Of a DNA stretch of 6,177 nt, positions 1 to 5,557 are shown piece by piece. The notes under the pieces are model-generated. The model ran no database searches. It saw only the letters and a program-made list of their open reading frames with translations, and was not told where the DNA came from. A program made the translations under genes and the position numbers. Source of the DNA: Oscillospiraceae bacterium (lineage in GTDB: Bacteria; Bacillota; Clostridia; Oscillospirales; Oscillospiraceae); assembly GCA_028705905.1 (NCBI GenBank), contig JAQWCP010000103.1, positions 1-6,177 on the forward strand, read 5' to 3'. Numbering within the stretch: the stretch's first letter is position 1; the number at the start of each line of letters is the position of its first letter.

Positions 1-331
1 GGCCATTGCACAACAGGCAAAGATTTTGATCATGGATGAGCCAACCTCAAATCTGGATTACGGCAATCAAATCCGGGTGCTGGATTCCGTCAAACAGCTT
101 ACCCAAAAAGGATATACCATCATCCAATCCACCCACAATCCAGACCAGGCCTTTTTATATGCCGACGAGGTCTTGGCTCTGCGCCACGGCGCAAAAAGTG
201 CCTACGGAAAACCCAAGGAGCTAATCAGTGAAGGAATGATCCAAGAGCTGTACGGCATCGACGTCAAACTGAGCAGCCTCTACGAAGATAAGATCCGCGT
301 TTGCGTCCCTGTCAGTGCCTTAGCATCCTAA
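1..331 (+). CDS. ABC transporter ATP-binding protein, FecE/BtuD type (3' part only)
   Basis: This is the C-terminal part of the ATPase of a type II ABC importer, the family that energises uptake of iron-siderophores, haem, cobalamin and, in MolBCA systems, molybdate or tungstate. The reading frame is open from base 2. It begins AIAQQAKILIMDEPTSNLD, which contains the Walker B motif (ILIMDEP) and D-loop (SNLD), followed by the switch histidine in STHNPDQ. The Walker A and LSGGQ motifs lie upstream of the window, so about 110 of an expected 250 or more residues are seen. The C-terminus (LYGIDVKLSSL then RVCVP) matches the usual FecE-like ending. The substrate-binding lipoprotein gene follows after 60 bases on the same strand, and the permease gene is probably upstream. 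The family is certain; the substrate cannot be read from this fragment. Confidence 0.93.
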   Translation, partial: AIAQQAKILIMDEPTSNLDYGNQIRVLDSVKQLTQKGYTIIQSTHNPDQAFLYADEVLALRHGAKSAYGKPKELISEGMIQELYGIDVKLSSLYEDKIRVCVPVSALAS

Positions 332-333
332 TG

Positions 334-360
334 ATGTAACCAGAATCATTCTGCTTACAT
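334..360. promoter_or_regulatory. 27-bp near-perfect palindrome between ATPase and binding-protein genes
   Basis: Two 13-base arms flank a single central C (ATGTAACCAGAAT, C, ATTCTGCTTACAT), with 12 of 13 positions symmetrical. The element begins 2 bases after the ATPase stop codon and ends 31 bases before the next start. No T-run follows, so it does not look like a terminator. The odd, nearly gapless symmetry fits a dimeric protein-binding site. As RNA it could also form a small hairpin of six outer and four or five inner pairs, which might set the relative expression of the two genes. A role as operator for the regulator at 1543 is only a guess. Confidence 0.45.
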
Positions 361-378
361 AAAACAATTACGTATTGC

Positions 379-385
379 AAGGAGG
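379..385 (+). promoter_or_regulatory. Ribosome binding site of the substrate-binding protein gene
   Basis: AAGGAGG lies six bases before the ATG at 392. It is a near-ideal Shine-Dalgarno sequence and fixes the start of the binding-protein gene. Confidence 0.9.
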
Positions 386-391
386 AACATT

Positions 392-1495
392 ATGAAACAA
401 AAATTATTGGCTCTCTGCATGGCGACGCTCATGCTCCTCGGCCTATTGGCTGGCTGTGGCAATGGGCAACCATCCGCTTCCCCTCAAAATTCGGCTGAAC
501 AGTCCGCGGCTCCTTCCAATTCCGGTGAAACCGTTTCCTTTACCGATTCTGCCGGTCGTGTCGTTGAGATCCCGAAGAACATTGAGCGGATCGCTCCCAC
601 TGGCGCTATGGCGCAAATTGTGCTGTTCGCTGTAGCACCAGATAAGATGGTGGGCCTTGCCACCAAATGGCCGTCTTCTTCCGTTGCCCTGTTTGACGAG
701 AAGTACACGTCTCTCCCTGTGTTCGGTCAATTTTATGGCACCAGCGACTTGAACATGGAAGCCCTGGCCGCCGCCAAACCCCAGGTGATCATTGATATCG
801 GCGAGAAAAAGGGCAGCATTGTTGAAGACATGAATTCCATCCAGGAACAGCTTGGCATCCCTACCATTTTTGTTGAGGCCAGCCTTTCCACCATGGATGC
901 CTGCTACAAAACATTGGGTGAATTGCTGGGCCAGGAAGAAGCCGGCAACACACTGTCCGCTTACTGTAAGGAAATTTACGATAACACAGTAAACACCATG
1001 GAAAAAATTGGAGAATCCAATCGTGTCTCCCTTGTCTATTGCTTGGGCGATACCGGCACCAGCGTATTGGCGGAAGGTTCTTTCCAGTCGGAGGCACTGA
1101 ACATGCTGGCCAATAATGTGGCTGTGGTGAACGATCCTTCCTCCAAGGGTACCGGCAATGAAGTGTCTCTGGAACAGCTTTACCTGTGGGATCCTGAAGT
1201 GCTTCTGTTTGCGCCCAACAGCATTTTCTCCACCGTGAAGGACGATGCCAACTGGCAGACACTGAAGGCCGTAAAAAACAAAAAAGTCTACGAAGTACCC
1301 GGCAATCCCTATAACTGGATCGCCAATCCCCCGTCCGTCAACCGATATATGGGCCTTATCTGGCTGGCAAAGCTCCTATATCCGGATCAGTTTGACTATG
1401 ATTTATATGAAGAAACTGCACGGTACTACAATCTGTTTTATCACTGCGATTTGACCCAGGAACAATTCAATGAATTAACGGCAAACGCCAAATAA
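392..1495 (+). CDS. ABC transporter substrate-binding lipoprotein, class III (FepB/BtuF/MolA-like)
   Basis: This 367-residue protein is the extracellular solute receptor of the importer whose ATPase gene lies just upstream. A basic start (MKQK), hydrophobic stretch and lipobox L19-A20-G21-C22 mark a lipoprotein anchored outside the membrane at Cys22. A low-complexity Ser/Pro/Gln/Asn linker runs from about residue 26 to 46. The periplasmic-binding-protein fold (PF01497 type) starts near residue 48 with FTDSAGRVVEIPKNIERI, typical of this family. The two lobes are probably about residues 60-165 and 210-330, joined by a long helix near 167-205. In known relatives this class binds iron-siderophores, haem, cobalamin or, in MolA, molybdate/tungstate. 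The cargo cannot be told from motifs alone, but the downstream regulator favours an oxyanion. The start is supported by AAGGAGG six bases upstream. Length and ends look complete. Confidence 0.93.
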   Translation: MKQKLLALCMATLMLLGLLAGCGNGQPSASPQNSAEQSAAPSNSGETVSFTDSAGRVVEIPKNIERIAPTGAMAQIVLFAVAPDKMVGLATKWPSSSVALFDEKYTSLPVFGQFYGTSDLNMEALAAAKPQVIIDIGEKKGSIVEDMNSIQEQLGIPTIFVEASLSTMDACYKTLGELLGQEEAGNTLSAYCKEIYDNTVNTMEKIGESNRVSLVYCLGDTGTSVLAEGSFQSEALNMLANNVAVVNDPSSKGTGNEVSLEQLYLWDPEVLLFAPNSIFSTVKDDANWQTLKAVKNKKVYEVPGNPYNWIANPPSVNRYMGLIWLAKLLYPDQFDYDLYEETARYYNLFYHCDLTQEQFNELTANAK

Positions 1496-1542
1496 GCAGC
1501 TGTTCCCGGCTCCATTGTCATCGTGGCGGATTCCTGTGCAGC

Positions 1543-2499
1543 ATGATGGAGGTGTCTCAGATCGAAACCAATCTACTCACTGCTCAAGAAGTAGCCGATA
1601 TTCTGAAAGTCAAAAAGAGTACAGTCTATGAAATGATCAAGCGAGGTGATCTTTCCTCGCATAAAATTGGAAAACAACTTCGCATCTCCCGTCAGGAGAT
1701 GGAACGGCTTTTGGGGGCGGACACAAATGAGGCCTTGCCGTTGGCCACGCCGGAACATCAACCTGTTTCGTCCCTCCACAAGGGAAACAGCCTTATTCTG
1801 AGCGGGCAGGATATTCTGCTAGATATTTTGGCCAACTATATGAATGGAACGCCCAACATGCCTGGCATTCTACGCTCGCAAGCAGGCAGCTATAACGGGT
1901 TGTATCAGTTGTATCAAGGTTCTGTTGACCTTGCCACATGCCACCTTTGGGATGAAAGCACCCTTGAATATAACACACCTTTTGTGGAGAAAATGCTGCC
2001 TGGCATTCCCGTGGTTATGATCCGGCTTTTGGGACGAATGATCGGCCTTTACGTGCAGGCTGGCAACCCCAAGGGCATCACCGGATGGGAAGATTTCCGG
2101 CGTAGCGACATAACGCTTGTCAACCGGGAACGAGGCAGTGGTTCCAGAGTGCTTTTGGACGGCAAACTGAAATCCCTTGACATTTCCGGCACGCTCATAC
2201 AAGGCTACCTCTTTGAGCAGTCTTCCTCCCTCTCTGTGGCCAGCTGTGTTGCACGGGGCGCAGGCGATGTAGGAATCGGCACCAAACACACATCTCATCA
2301 AATCAGCGGCATTGAGTTCCTTCCTATGCAGCAAGAGTGGTACGATCTCGTCTTTCTAGCAGACCGGGCATCTACCCCCGCCATGCGCGCCATCCTGGGC
2401 TATATTTCCTCCGATGAATTCCACCGGGAAGTCGCGCAAATGAAAGACTATGATAGCTCTCAAACAGGTCGCATCATTCTAGGCGAACAGTATTTGTAA
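1543..2499 (+). CDS. One-component regulator: excisionase-type HTH fused to PBP-like (molybdate-binding-like) domain
   Basis: This 318-residue protein joins two recognisable parts. Residues 12-58 (LLTAQEVADILKVKKSTVYE onward, ending near MERLLG) are an excisionase/MerR-type helix-turn-helix that binds DNA. Residues about 82-315 resemble the PBP-like domain (PF12727), related to molybdate-binding proteins. Its hallmarks are GSYNGLYQLYQGSVDLATCH at 115-134, then EYNTPFVEKMLPG at 142-154, VNRERGSGSRVLLD at 193-206 and the GDVGIG segment at 241-246. Such proteins are thought to sense a small ligand, often an oxyanion, in the cytoplasm and to control nearby genes. It lies 47 bases after the transporter's binding-protein gene on the same strand and is followed by a terminator, so it is probably the operon's last gene. 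The start is uncertain: ATG at 1543 or 1546 has only a weak upstream site, and a perfect GGAGGT lies inside the frame at 1548. Confidence 0.88.
   Translation: MMEVSQIETNLLTAQEVADILKVKKSTVYEMIKRGDLSSHKIGKQLRISRQEMERLLGADTNEALPLATPEHQPVSSLHKGNSLILSGQDILLDILANYMNGTPNMPGILRSQAGSYNGLYQLYQGSVDLATCHLWDESTLEYNTPFVEKMLPGIPVVMIRLLGRMIGLYVQAGNPKGITGWEDFRRSDITLVNRERGSGSRVLLDGKLKSLDISGTLIQGYLFEQSSSLSVASCVARGAGDVGIGTKHTSHQISGIEFLPMQQEWYDLVFLADRASTPAMRAILGYISSDEFHREVAQMKDYDSSQTGRIILGEQYL
1548..1553 (+). promoter_or_regulatory. Strong Shine-Dalgarno sequence inside the annotated 5' end of the regulator gene
   Basis: GGAGGT is the best ribosome binding site in this gap, but it falls within the first codons of the longest reading frame. 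The in-frame codon at the right distance (1561) is ATC, which is only a rare start codon. Either ATC is used, or translation starts at ATG 1543/1546 or GTG 1552 and the motif is incidental. The choice changes only the first six residues, before the DNA-binding domain. Confidence 0.4.
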
Positions 2500-2507
2500 A
2501 CAAAATA

Positions 2508-2551
2508 AAAAACCACAGGGCGCAGGCAAAAGCTTGCGCCCTGTGGTTTTT
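2508..2551. terminator. Rho-independent terminator of the transporter-regulator operon, probably bidirectional
   Basis: Two 20-base arms (2508-2527 and 2532-2551) pair fully, with one G-U wobble, around an AAAA loop. On the + strand the hairpin ends in a T-run, and its left side is an A-run, so it can stop transcription from both sides. It begins eight bases after the regulator's stop codon and ends the ABC operon. For the convergent protease gene it would act as a second, back-up terminator. Confidence 0.93.
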
Positions 2552-2614
2552 CATTTCATGCATTTTGAACCCCCGCCGCCTTTGGAACGCGACAAACAGA
2601 ACCGAGTTCAAATG

Positions 2615-2655
2615 TAAAAACCCGGCGTCTCCCACAATAGAGGAGGCGCCGGGTT
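2615..2655 (-). terminator. Rho-independent terminator of the SLH-protease gene
   Basis: Arms at 2642-2655 and 2619-2632 form a 14-bp stem with one G-U wobble and a 9-base loop. Read on the - strand, the GC-rich stem is followed by TTTTTACATTT, as expected for an intrinsic terminator. It lies about 55 bases beyond the protease stop codon. Confidence 0.9.
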
Positions 2656-2708
2656 GGGTGCGTCTGTTTGAACATAGAACCACAATTGCGGCGCTACGTA
2701 CAATGAAA

Positions 2709-4613
2709 TCATTCTGCTGTGATCAGAATGTGCATACAGGGTACAACTCCCACTTCGGTGATTCCGAAATATACCATAAGCCGTCTGTCATTGTGAATAA
2801 AAACCAAAACGGTATACCCTTCATCTGACGTAAACCCCGTTTCATAAACAAATCCGTTCTTCTCCAACAAAGCTAAATATCCGTCGACTGCTATCTCAGC
2901 TTCCGGCAAATCCTGCAATCGATATAAGTACCACTGGCTGCCATCAGAAGTGGTTTCCTCGTGATATAATGGTGCGCCGGTGTAAGCACCGTAATCCGGC
3001 ACGGGATAATACCCACTATAGTATTTGGTCTCTCCTGTGTTACTGCTGACAGTCACTGACAAACTCGTTGACAAAAGCACTTTATCCGCCTCGTCCACCA
3101 GGTCCACCTTCACTGTGGTGCTGCCAGCACCCACTCCTGTCAGCGTCAAAGGAATTTGCGTCCAGCTGTTGTCCCAATCGCCCCAGCTTCCGTTCACCAC
3201 TGCTTTGTCACCGATGCTGTAGACAATAGAGTCCACCTGGTCATCATCACCCGAAAGGTAAAACGTGACCGCTTTGCTCTCTCCCACCTTCATGGAAACG
3301 GAGCTTTGAGACGCAGTTAACTTAAGCGTGCTGGGAGATGGTGGCGGCGTGGCGCTGCTGATTGGCTTTAACGTGGTCTTGCTCAACTGATCCACCAAAT
3401 GGATGGGGATCGCCACATTGAGATTCTGCCCCTCTTCAAACCCACCCGAAGTAACTCCAATTACCTGGCCCATCTGGTTTAGCAGGGCACCGCCACTGCT
3501 GCCGTGGGAAATGGGGGCGGTAATTTGGATATAATGCTGGCCGCTCAGGATCCGATCCGGATTAGAGATGATACCTTCAGAAATTGTATTTTCCAGTCCT
3601 AAGGGGCTGCCAATTGTGTAAATCTTCGCCCCGCTTTTCAGGGCCGTCGTCTCCCCTTTGGTTAAATAGGAAAATTCGCTGCCGTCAACCTGCAGCAAAG
3701 CCAGATCCAGCGTTTTGCTGGCGTCATACACACCCTTGACGGCATAGACCTTTCCATTGCTGGTACGGATCTTGGCAGATTCTGCCCCTTCAATCACATG
3801 TTGGTTGGTCACCGCCAACCCGCTGGCGGACAGGAAGAATCCGCTACCCGATGCAAACACCTTGCCGGAGGCATTGTAGACCTCAATATAAAACACCGCC
3901 GACGCGCATTTGCTGAACACTTCTTCTGCCGACAAGACTTCATATTTCAGTGTGACTGTCTTTCGTTTTTCCGGCACTGCCATTCTGGTGACAATGGTCG
4001 CCACCTCACTCCGCGTGATATCGCTCTGGGGGCTAAACGCCCCCTTGCTGTTGCTGCCAATTAAAATACCCGCTCGGTACAGCTTGTACACCTGCGGGGC
4101 ATATGTATCCTGCATGGAGATGTCTGGGATGGCATTGTCATCCACCCGGTTGATGGTGGCAAGAGCCTCATCTGGTAAGGTTGCAGCAAAGATCACCGCA
4201 AATTCTGCCCGGGTAGCCACCTTGTTGTAATTGGAATATTCACCCTTGATGATCCCTTGCTCTAACGCATAGTTCACATAAGGACGGTACCAAGGGGAAG
4301 CACCTGTATCAAATTCCGTTTTTCCATTGTAATAGATACTATGAAGACACACCGCCAACTTCAGTGCCTCTGCAATGGTGAGTTTACCATTTGGATCAAA
4401 GATCACGCTACTTTTCCCGTCAAACAACCCCAATTCATAAGAGGTCTTCACAGAGTTTGTATACCATTCTTCAGATGGCACGTCCTGAAACTTGCCAACA
4501 GGATATGTGCGAATGGGCTGAAATGACTGGAACCCAGTAGCCAGCGCAACGGGGATCAGAACTTGTAATAGCAGGAATGCAGATAACACCAAAGAACCCA
4601 ATCTCTTTTTCAC
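2709..4613 (-). CDS. Secreted SLH-domain trypsin-like serine protease (S1C/HtrA-like, no PDZ)
   Basis: A 634-residue exported protein. Residues 1-26 form a signal peptide (MKKR, hydrophobic core, probable cleavage near ALA-TG). Three S-layer-homology repeats follow at about 38-92, 100-150 and 160-215 (FQDVPSEEWY, WYRPYVNYALEQGIIKG, YKLYRAGILIG), which normally hold proteins on the cell wall. The trypsin-like domain spans about 230-410 and its triad is intact: His272 in TNQHVIEG, Asp303 in TLDLALL and Ser373 in HGSSGGAL. HtrA/DegP relatives usually have a PDZ domain next; here there is a Pro/Ser linker (TPPPSPS), an Ig-like beta stretch (about 430-523) and an unrecognised Tyr-rich C-terminal domain (about 528-634). 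It probably degrades or processes proteins at the cell surface; substrates are unknown. The start is GTG, chosen because AAGGGGAG lies nine bases upstream and the signal peptide follows at once. It is transcribed alone, with its own promoter and terminator. Confidence 0.92.
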   Translation of the reverse strand: MKKRLGSLVLSAFLLLQVLIPVALATGFQSFQPIRTYPVGKFQDVPSEEWYTNSVKTSYELGLFDGKSSVIFDPNGKLTIAEALKLAVCLHSIYYNGKTEFDTGASPWYRPYVNYALEQGIIKGEYSNYNKVATRAEFAVIFAATLPDEALATINRVDDNAIPDISMQDTYAPQVYKLYRAGILIGSNSKGAFSPQSDITRSEVATIVTRMAVPEKRKTVTLKYEVLSAEEVFSKCASAVFYIEVYNASGKVFASGSGFFLSASGLAVTNQHVIEGAESAKIRTSNGKVYAVKGVYDASKTLDLALLQVDGSEFSYLTKGETTALKSGAKIYTIGSPLGLENTISEGIISNPDRILSGQHYIQITAPISHGSSGGALLNQMGQVIGVTSGGFEEGQNLNVAIPIHLVDQLSKTTLKPISSATPPPSPSTLKLTASQSSVSMKVGESKAVTFYLSGDDDQVDSIVYSIGDKAVVNGSWGDWDNSWTQIPLTLTGVGAGSTTVKVDLVDEADKVLLSTSLSVTVSSNTGETKYYSGYYPVPDYGAYTGAPLYHEETTSDGSQWYLYRLQDLPEAEIAVDGYLALLEKNGFVYETGFTSDEGYTVLVFIHNDRRLMVYFGITEVGVVPCMHILITAE

Positions 4614-4622
4614 TCAAAATCG

Positions 4623-4630
4623 CTCCCCTT
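4623..4630 (-). promoter_or_regulatory. Ribosome binding site deciding the GTG start of the SLH protease
   Basis: On the - strand AAGGGGAG is followed by nine bases and then GTG. An ATG overlapping this site (4630-4632) is in another frame and meets a stop after seven codons, so GTG at 4613 is the supported start. Confidence 0.75.
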
Positions 4631-4656
4631 CATTCTTCCAGAACGTCCTTTGGTTT

Positions 4657-4685
4657 ATTATATCAAAAAGCTTATTTTTGCACAA
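4657..4685 (-). promoter_or_regulatory. Candidate sigma-A promoter of the SLH protease gene
   Basis: On the - strand there is a perfect -10 box TATAAT (4657-4662) and a weak -35 box TTGTGC (4680-4685), separated by exactly 17 bases. Transcription would start near 4650 and give a leader of about 37 bases containing the ribosome binding site. The surroundings are AT-rich. The -35 box matches consensus at only three positions. Confidence 0.65.
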
Positions 4686-4694
4686 GGAAGATTA

Positions 4695-4841
4695 CTAAAA
4701 TTTGTAAACATTTCGCTCCAAGCCCCAAGGCAGCGGAACTTCTTCTATTTCCCCGCCGCGAACCCAAGTCGACCGCAGATATACGACTTTTCCTTTCATG
4801 GACTCAGAAATCTTATGGGGATTTCCGTATTTCTCACTCAT
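4695..4841 (-). CDS. Possible small protein, 48 residues, function unknown
   Basis: This short frame (MSEKYGNPHKISES..., ending GLERNVYKF) is not a family I recognise. It is supported by a strong ribosome binding site, AGGGGAGAGG at 4846-4855, at correct distance from its ATG. Its make-up is also protein-like: charged, soluble, rich in Lys, Glu and Gly, with no signal peptide or membrane segment. It is divergent to spoIIID and covers the region where the spoIIID promoter should lie. It ends ten bases before the -35 box of the protease promoter with no terminator between, so read-through into the protease gene is possible. The frame is open further upstream to an ATG at 4916, but that start has no ribosome binding site. 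It could still be a chance frame in an intergenic region. Confidence 0.45.
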   Translation of the reverse strand: MSEKYGNPHKISESMKGKVVYLRSTWVRGGEIEEVPLPWGLERNVYKF

Positions 4842-4868
4842 ACAGCCTCTCCCCTGCGCATATACATT
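4838..4868 (+). promoter_or_regulatory. Candidate sigma-E-like promoter of spoIIID
   Basis: In Bacillus subtilis spoIIID is read by mother-cell sigma-E. Upstream of this gene TATACATT (4861-4868) matches the sigma-E -10 pattern CATACAnT at all but the first position. TCATACA (4838-4844) partly matches the -35 pattern. The 16-base spacing is slightly longer than usual. The start point would be near 4875, just before the ribosome binding site. The match is suggestive only, and the same bases hold the 5' end of the small - strand frame. Confidence 0.3.
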
Positions 4869-4888
4869 CATCAGTGGAAATTCATTGC

Positions 4889-4894
4889 GGGGAG
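4889..4894 (+). promoter_or_regulatory. Ribosome binding site that sets the TTG start of spoIIID
   Basis: GGGGAG is followed by eight bases and then TTG at 4903. The other in-frame candidates, GTG 4894 and TTG 4897, overlap or nearly touch it, so they are too close to be used. Confidence 0.75.
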
Positions 4895-4902
4895 TGTTGT
4901 TT

Positions 4903-5151
4903 TTGAAAGGAAACATAGAAGAGCGCGCCTGCGATCTGGCTCTTTACATCATTGAAACAAAAGCGACGGTGCGTGCGGCTGCCAAACAGTTTGGAATTTC
5001 AAAATCAACGGTTCATAAAGACCTCTCCGAACGGTTGCCTGCGTTTAACCGCCCTTTATACTTGCAGGTAAAAGAAATTTTAGAGGAAAATAAAGCGGAA
5101 CGGCATATCCGTGGTGGAATTGCTACACGCCGGAAATACAAAGGAATTTAG
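4903..5151 (+). CDS. spoIIID: Sporulation transcription factor SpoIIID
   Basis: An 82-residue DNA-binding protein that, in Bacillus and Clostridia, switches genes on and off in the mother cell during endospore formation, acting after sigma-E and before sigma-K. The match is clear along the whole length: MKGNIEER at the start, YIIETKATVRAAAKQFG at 15-31, the recognition helix region ISKSTVHKDLSERLP at 32-46, and the basic C-terminal tail ERHIRGGIATRRKYKG at 66-81, which helps bind DNA. The frame is open upstream to an ATG at 4798, but those extra 35 residues are unlike the family. The TTG at 4903 gives the normal length, the expected first residues and a properly spaced GGGGAG. No spoIIQ or mreB/mbl neighbour is present here. 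A long hairpin begins just after the stop codon. The gene indicates an endospore-former or a recent descendant of one. Confidence 0.95.
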   Translation: MKGNIEERACDLALYIIETKATVRAAAKQFGISKSTVHKDLSERLPAFNRPLYLQVKEILEENKAERHIRGGIATRRKYKGI

Positions 5152-5152
5152 C

Positions 5153-5212
5153 CAAATGAACCGGCAAGTCCATGCCTTCAGCACTGGAGGCGTGGACTTG
5201 CCGGTTCATTTG
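5153..5212. repeat. Long inverted repeat (25-bp stem, 10-base loop) directly after spoIIID
   Basis: Arms 5153-5177 and 5188-5212 (starting CAAATGAACCGGCAAGTCCA) pair over all 25 bases with one G-U wobble. It starts two bases after the spoIIID stop codon. Neither strand has the T-run expected of an intrinsic terminator: AGTGAAAA follows on the + strand and GGCTAAATTCC on the - strand. It may still stop transcription or protect the 3' end of the mRNA, or be a copy of a dispersed palindromic repeat. Confidence 0.8.
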
Positions 5213-5347
5213 AGTGAAAACACAGTTCTTTCCCTTCATTTCTTTTGCATGTTCCACAAAATTGACAGTCTATTTTCGTCTCAATCCACAATTCCATCTT
5301 GCCGTTTTTTCCGATAAGATAGAGATAAAGAAAATGCTGGTGTGGAA

Positions 5348-5509
5348 ATGAGGAAAAAAATGGCCAATTTAAAGTTTAAAATTGTCATGGTAATCCTGCT
5401 GGGCATCATTTTTTATGTCGCAACGCTTCAACCTTGGGTTGCCGGTGGACTGGCAGTCCTCTGGATCATCGGCTATTTGGTTTTTATGAATTGGAAACGG
5501 AAAACATAG
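5348..5509 (+). CDS. Small two-helix membrane protein, 53 residues, function unknown
   Basis: I do not recognise the family. The protein starts with a basic stretch (MRKKMANLKFK) and has two hydrophobic segments, about residues 12-27 (IVMVILLGIIFYVATL) and 30-47 (WVAGGLAVLWIIGYLVFM). They are separated by a tight QP turn, and the protein ends in a basic tail (NWKRKT). This is a helical hairpin with both ends probably in the cytoplasm. The start is ambiguous: ATG 5348 has only a weak site upstream, whereas ATG 5360 (49 residues) has GAGG at 5350-5353 with a six-base gap. It is followed within seven bases by a strong terminator, which supports a real transcript. It lies between spoIIID and the convergent yebC with no evident operon partner. 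Confidence 0.75.
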   Translation: MRKKMANLKFKIVMVILLGIIFYVATLQPWVAGGLAVLWIIGYLVFMNWKRKT

Positions 5510-5515
5510 TCAAAT

Positions 5516-5557
5516 AAAAATTCCCCTGTCCCACAGTCGCGGGACAGGGGAATTTTT
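5516..5557. terminator. Bidirectional rho-independent terminator shared by the small membrane gene and yebC
   Basis: Arms 5516-5532 and 5541-5557 pair perfectly over 17 bases, including a CCCCTGTCCC/GGGACAGGGG core, around an 8-base loop. A-rich and T-rich ends on both sides provide a U-tract for either direction. The right arm overlaps the first two bases, as read on the + strand, of the yebC stop codon (5556-5558), so the hairpin starts within the end of that gene. Confidence 0.93.

Noticed and set aside
443..1262. Long - strand frames opposite the binding-protein gene
   Set aside because: They are shadows of a well-supported gene, without ribosome binding sites, and rich in Arg, Trp and Pro as expected for antisense reading.
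1870..2334. 154-residue - strand frame opposite the regulator gene
   Set aside because: The + strand frame has clear domain matches; this antisense frame has none.
2556..2616. tRNA-like T-loop sequence (GTTCAAA) on both strands between the two terminators
   Set aside because: No acceptor stem, anticodon arm or D-arm can be built around it, so it is not a tRNA or a supported attachment site.
2710..2730. Inverted repeat CATTCTG...CAGAATG resembling half-sites of the palindrome at 334-360
   Set aside because: It lies inside the last codons of the protease gene, the half-sites are in the opposite order, and seven-base matches arise easily by chance.
4577..4955. Two + strand frames (4577-4906 and 4650-4955) across the gap before spoIIID
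   Set aside because: They lack ribosome binding sites, overlap spoIIID or the protease start in other frames, and have no protein-like pattern.
5262..5320. Perfect -35 box TTGACA with CACAAT 19 bases on, or TAAGAT at 5315, as promoter of the small membrane gene
   Set aside because: The -10 candidates are poor or wrongly spaced from TTGACA. A promoter must be nearby, but I cannot point to it.
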